Source of the DNA: Flagellimonas lutaonensis
Lineage (GTDB): Bacteria; Bacteroidota; Bacteroidia; Flavobacteriales; Flavobacteriaceae
Direction of reading: 5' to 3'
NCBI RefSeq assembly: GCF_000963865.1
Contig: NZ_CP011071.1
Span: 2,112,501-2,176,500 of the forward strand
Length of the DNA: 64,000 nt
Part shown: positions 62,490 to 64,000 of the stretch, piece after piece
How positions within the stretch are numbered: the stretch's first letter is position 1
Layout: each line of letters begins with the position of its first letter
Notes under the pieces: generated by a model
Told to the model about the DNA's origin: nothing
The model's input: the letters and a program-made list of their open reading frames with translations, nothing else
Database searches by the model: none
Position numbers and translations under genes: made by a program

Positions 62490-63782
62490 ATGAGCGATCA
62501 AAAGTTTTCTACCAACGCCCTGCATGCGGGGCACGATGTAACGGCCAATGCGGGCACAAGGGCCGTTCCCATTTACCAGAGTACGGCCTATGTGTTCAAC
62601 AATGCCGAGCATGCGGCCAACCTTTTTTCTTTGGTGGAGTTCGGCAACATCTACACACGGATCAATAACCCGACCAATGACATTCTCGAGCAGCGTTTGG
62701 CTGCCTTAGAGGGTGGCATCGCATCAGTGGTAACCGCTTCGGGCACCGCGGCCCTGAATACGGCGTTATTGGTATTGTTGAAGGCGGGCGACCATATTGT
62801 TGCCTCAAACAGCCTTTATGGGGGCACATACAATCTATTGAACGTTACCCTGCCGCGCTTGGGCATTACCACGACTTTTGTGGATCCAACAGACCCAACC
62901 AATTTCGGGAAGGCAGTAAAAGACAATACCCGGGCCATTTTTGTGGAGTCCGTTGGTAATCCAAAACTCGACGTACTGGATTTAAAAGCGATTTCTTCGG
63001 AAGCGAAAAAAGCCAAAGTGCCCTTTATTGTTGACAATACCGTGGCCACTCCTGCTTTGTTGAACCCTATTGAGCATGGCGCGAACATCGTCATCCATTC
63101 CTTGACCAAGTATATCAATGGCAATGGTACCGCTTTGGGCGGGGCCATAATCGATGCGGGCACCTTTGATTGGGCCAATGGAAAGTTTCCGGAGTTCACC
63201 GAACCATCACCCGGTTATCACGGGCTCGTTTATCACGAAGCACTTGGCCCGGCGGCCTTTATTGCCAAGGTGCGCATCGAGGGCCTGCGCGACCATGGGG
63301 CTGCCTTGAGTCCGTTCAACGCCTTCCAAATCATTCAAGGCTTGGAAACGTTGGAAGTACGTATGAAAAAACACAGCGAGAATGCCCTTGCCTTGGCTAA
63401 ATGGTTGGAACAGAGAGATGAGGTCGCTTGGGTAAATTACCCAGGTCTGCCAACGAGCAAGTACAAGGCACAGGCCGATGCCTATTTGCCAAAAGGACAG
63501 AGTGGGCTGGTAACCTTTGGTGTAAAAGGGGGTTACGAATCTGCCAAGAAAATTGCCGATGAGACCAAGATTTTCTCTTTATTGGCGAACATTGGCGATA
63601 CCAAGTCACTGATTATCCACCCAGCAAGCACCACCCACCAACAGTTGAATGATGCTGCGCAGGAATTGACAGGGGTAACCAAGGATTTGATTCGCCTGTC
63701 GGTAGGTTTGGAAGATTTGGATGACCTGAAAGCTGATTTGGAACAGGCCTTTGCCACGATTGATAAATCGGTTTTGGCTTAA
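62490..63782 (+). CDS. metY: O-acetylhomoserine sulfhydrylase / aminocarboxypropyltransferase
   Basis: A 430-residue Cys/Met-metabolism PLP enzyme. It makes homocysteine (or methionine) from O-acetylhomoserine and sulfide (or methanethiol). Marks are STAYVFNNAEHAA, the PLP aspartate in VDNTVATPALLNP and the PLP lysine K207 in IHSLTKYINGNGT, with the long C-terminal SLLANIGDTKSLIIHPAST. The SAM riboswitch upstream and the metX-like gene downstream place it in methionine synthesis. Confidence 0.95.
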   Translation: MSDQKFSTNALHAGHDVTANAGTRAVPIYQSTAYVFNNAEHAANLFSLVEFGNIYTRINNPTNDILEQRLAALEGGIASVVTASGTAALNTALLVLLKAGDHIVASNSLYGGTYNLLNVTLPRLGITTTFVDPTDPTNFGKAVKDNTRAIFVESVGNPKLDVLDLKAISSEAKKAKVPFIVDNTVATPALLNPIEHGANIVIHSLTKYINGNGTALGGAIIDAGTFDWANGKFPEFTEPSPGYHGLVYHEALGPAAFIAKVRIEGLRDHGAALSPFNAFQIIQGLETLEVRMKKHSENALALAKWLEQRDEVAWVNYPGLPTSKYKAQADAYLPKGQSGLVTFGVKGGYESAKKIADETKIFSLLANIGDTKSLIIHPASTTHQQLNDAAQELTGVTKDLIRLSVGLEDLDDLKADLEQAFATIDKSVLA

Positions 63783-63790
63783 ATACTCAT

Positions 63791-63815
63791 TGTCACATCG
63801 AGCGCAGTCGAGATA
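63791..63815. repeat. Dispersed intergenic repeat
   Basis: TGTCACATCGAGCGCAGTCG followed by AGATACC. Pieces of the same string occur at 59970-60033, and looser relatives at 4948-4972 and 62111-62142, always between genes. It is a probable family of short flavobacterial intergenic repeats. Confidence 0.45.
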
Positions 63816-63875
63816 CCTCTTGTACATATGGCTCTAAGCTGCGCTGGAACTGACATAATAAACTTCAACAAAAAA

Positions 63876-64000
63876 ATGCTGCAAAAACTCCAAATAAAAA
63901 ACTTCAATACCCTAAGTGGGGCCACTCAAGATTTGCAATTGTCTTACCAATTGTTTGGCCAGCGCCTGCATTCGGCTCCCATTGTTTTGGTAAACCATGC
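63876..64000 (+). CDS. metX: Homoserine O-acetyltransferase-like protein, N-terminal part (cut by window edge)
   Basis: Only 41 residues are in the window: MLQKLQIKNFNTLSGATQDL, then LSYQLFGQRLHSAPIVLVNHA. The pattern of a beta-rich start followed by APIVLVNHA is that of MetX-type alpha/beta-hydrolase acyltransferases, where the NHA stretch begins the oxyanion hole. It starts 93 bp after metY in the same direction, which fits its role of making the O-acetylhomoserine that MetY uses. The assignment depends on a short piece and on context. Confidence 0.65.
   Translation, partial: MLQKLQIKNFNTLSGATQDLQLSYQLFGQRLHSAPIVLVNH

Overview
This is chromosomal DNA from a member of the Bacteroidota, almost certainly a Flavobacteriaceae (probably marine). 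The evidence is the set of lineage-typical families (DUF6089 next to uppS, DUF5686 with a carboxypeptidase-like domain, 2TM protein, FPGC-type TonB proteins, a folK fused to a deoxynucleoside kinase), several -7 boxes of the Bacteroidota form TAnnTTTG, and the near absence of Shine-Dalgarno sequences. I cannot name the genus from sequence alone. Most of the window is compact housekeeping DNA.

Layout. 1-4712: sugar-acid catabolism: the end of an FAD oxidoreductase, a phosphotriesterase-family hydrolase, a GntR regulator, a small phosphoesterase, and the kdgK-eda pair for 2-keto-3-deoxygluconate. 4781-5101: tRNA-Leu(TAA), tRNA-Gly(GCC), a broken copy of the tRNA-Leu 5' half, and short palindromic repeats. 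5202-15036: mutS, an RNA methyltransferase, the folK-dNK fusion, sppA, a queuosine-precursor transporter and a large AsmA protein. 15102-18993: DinB, DUF2797, GH3 and an orphan alpha/beta hydrolase. 18995-24435: clpX, clpP, tig, a small membrane protein and a GDSL lipoprotein. 24566-34302: a hydrolase and pdxJ, then the envelope cluster CBS, nadK, DUF6089, uppS, bamA, two skp/ompH genes and murI. 34299-45460: folA, an aminotransferase, a CBM48 protein, an ergothioneine-type egtB-egtD-DUF427 run, thyA, a nucleoside transporter, a DUF151 nuclease and etfAB. 45721-49350: pdhB and a DUF5686 protein. 52730-55769: soluble and membrane pyrophosphatases side by side. 55865-64000: tonB, a frameshifted APP1-like gene, a second deoxynucleoside kinase, metK, a CocE/NonD hydrolase, metY and the start of a metX-like gene.

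The main accessory object is at 49423-52672: an intact IS1595-family (ISXO2-like) element of 3250 bp. It has 25-bp imperfect terminal inverted repeats (21/25 identical) and a perfect 8-bp target duplication, TTAATTTA. Besides the transposase it carries five passenger genes that fill it end to end: two short leftward genes of unknown function, and a tight rightward trio of an unknown 257-aa protein, a PIN-domain nuclease and a charged 126-aa protein. This cargo is the best candidate in the window for an undescribed system.

Methionine/SAM metabolism shows a second notable arrangement. metK sits behind what looks like a SAM-II riboswitch with its own promoter, whereas metY, 3.8 kb away, sits behind a textbook SAM-I (S-box) riboswitch. 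Other points are a 22-bp perfect palindrome at 18293, a 19-bp operator-like motif shared by the GDSL-lipoprotein and etf/pdhB upstream regions, a phased GTTAAC array at 36304, an 88-residue tail on the membrane pyrophosphatase, and a one-base frameshift at an A7 tract in the APP1-like gene.
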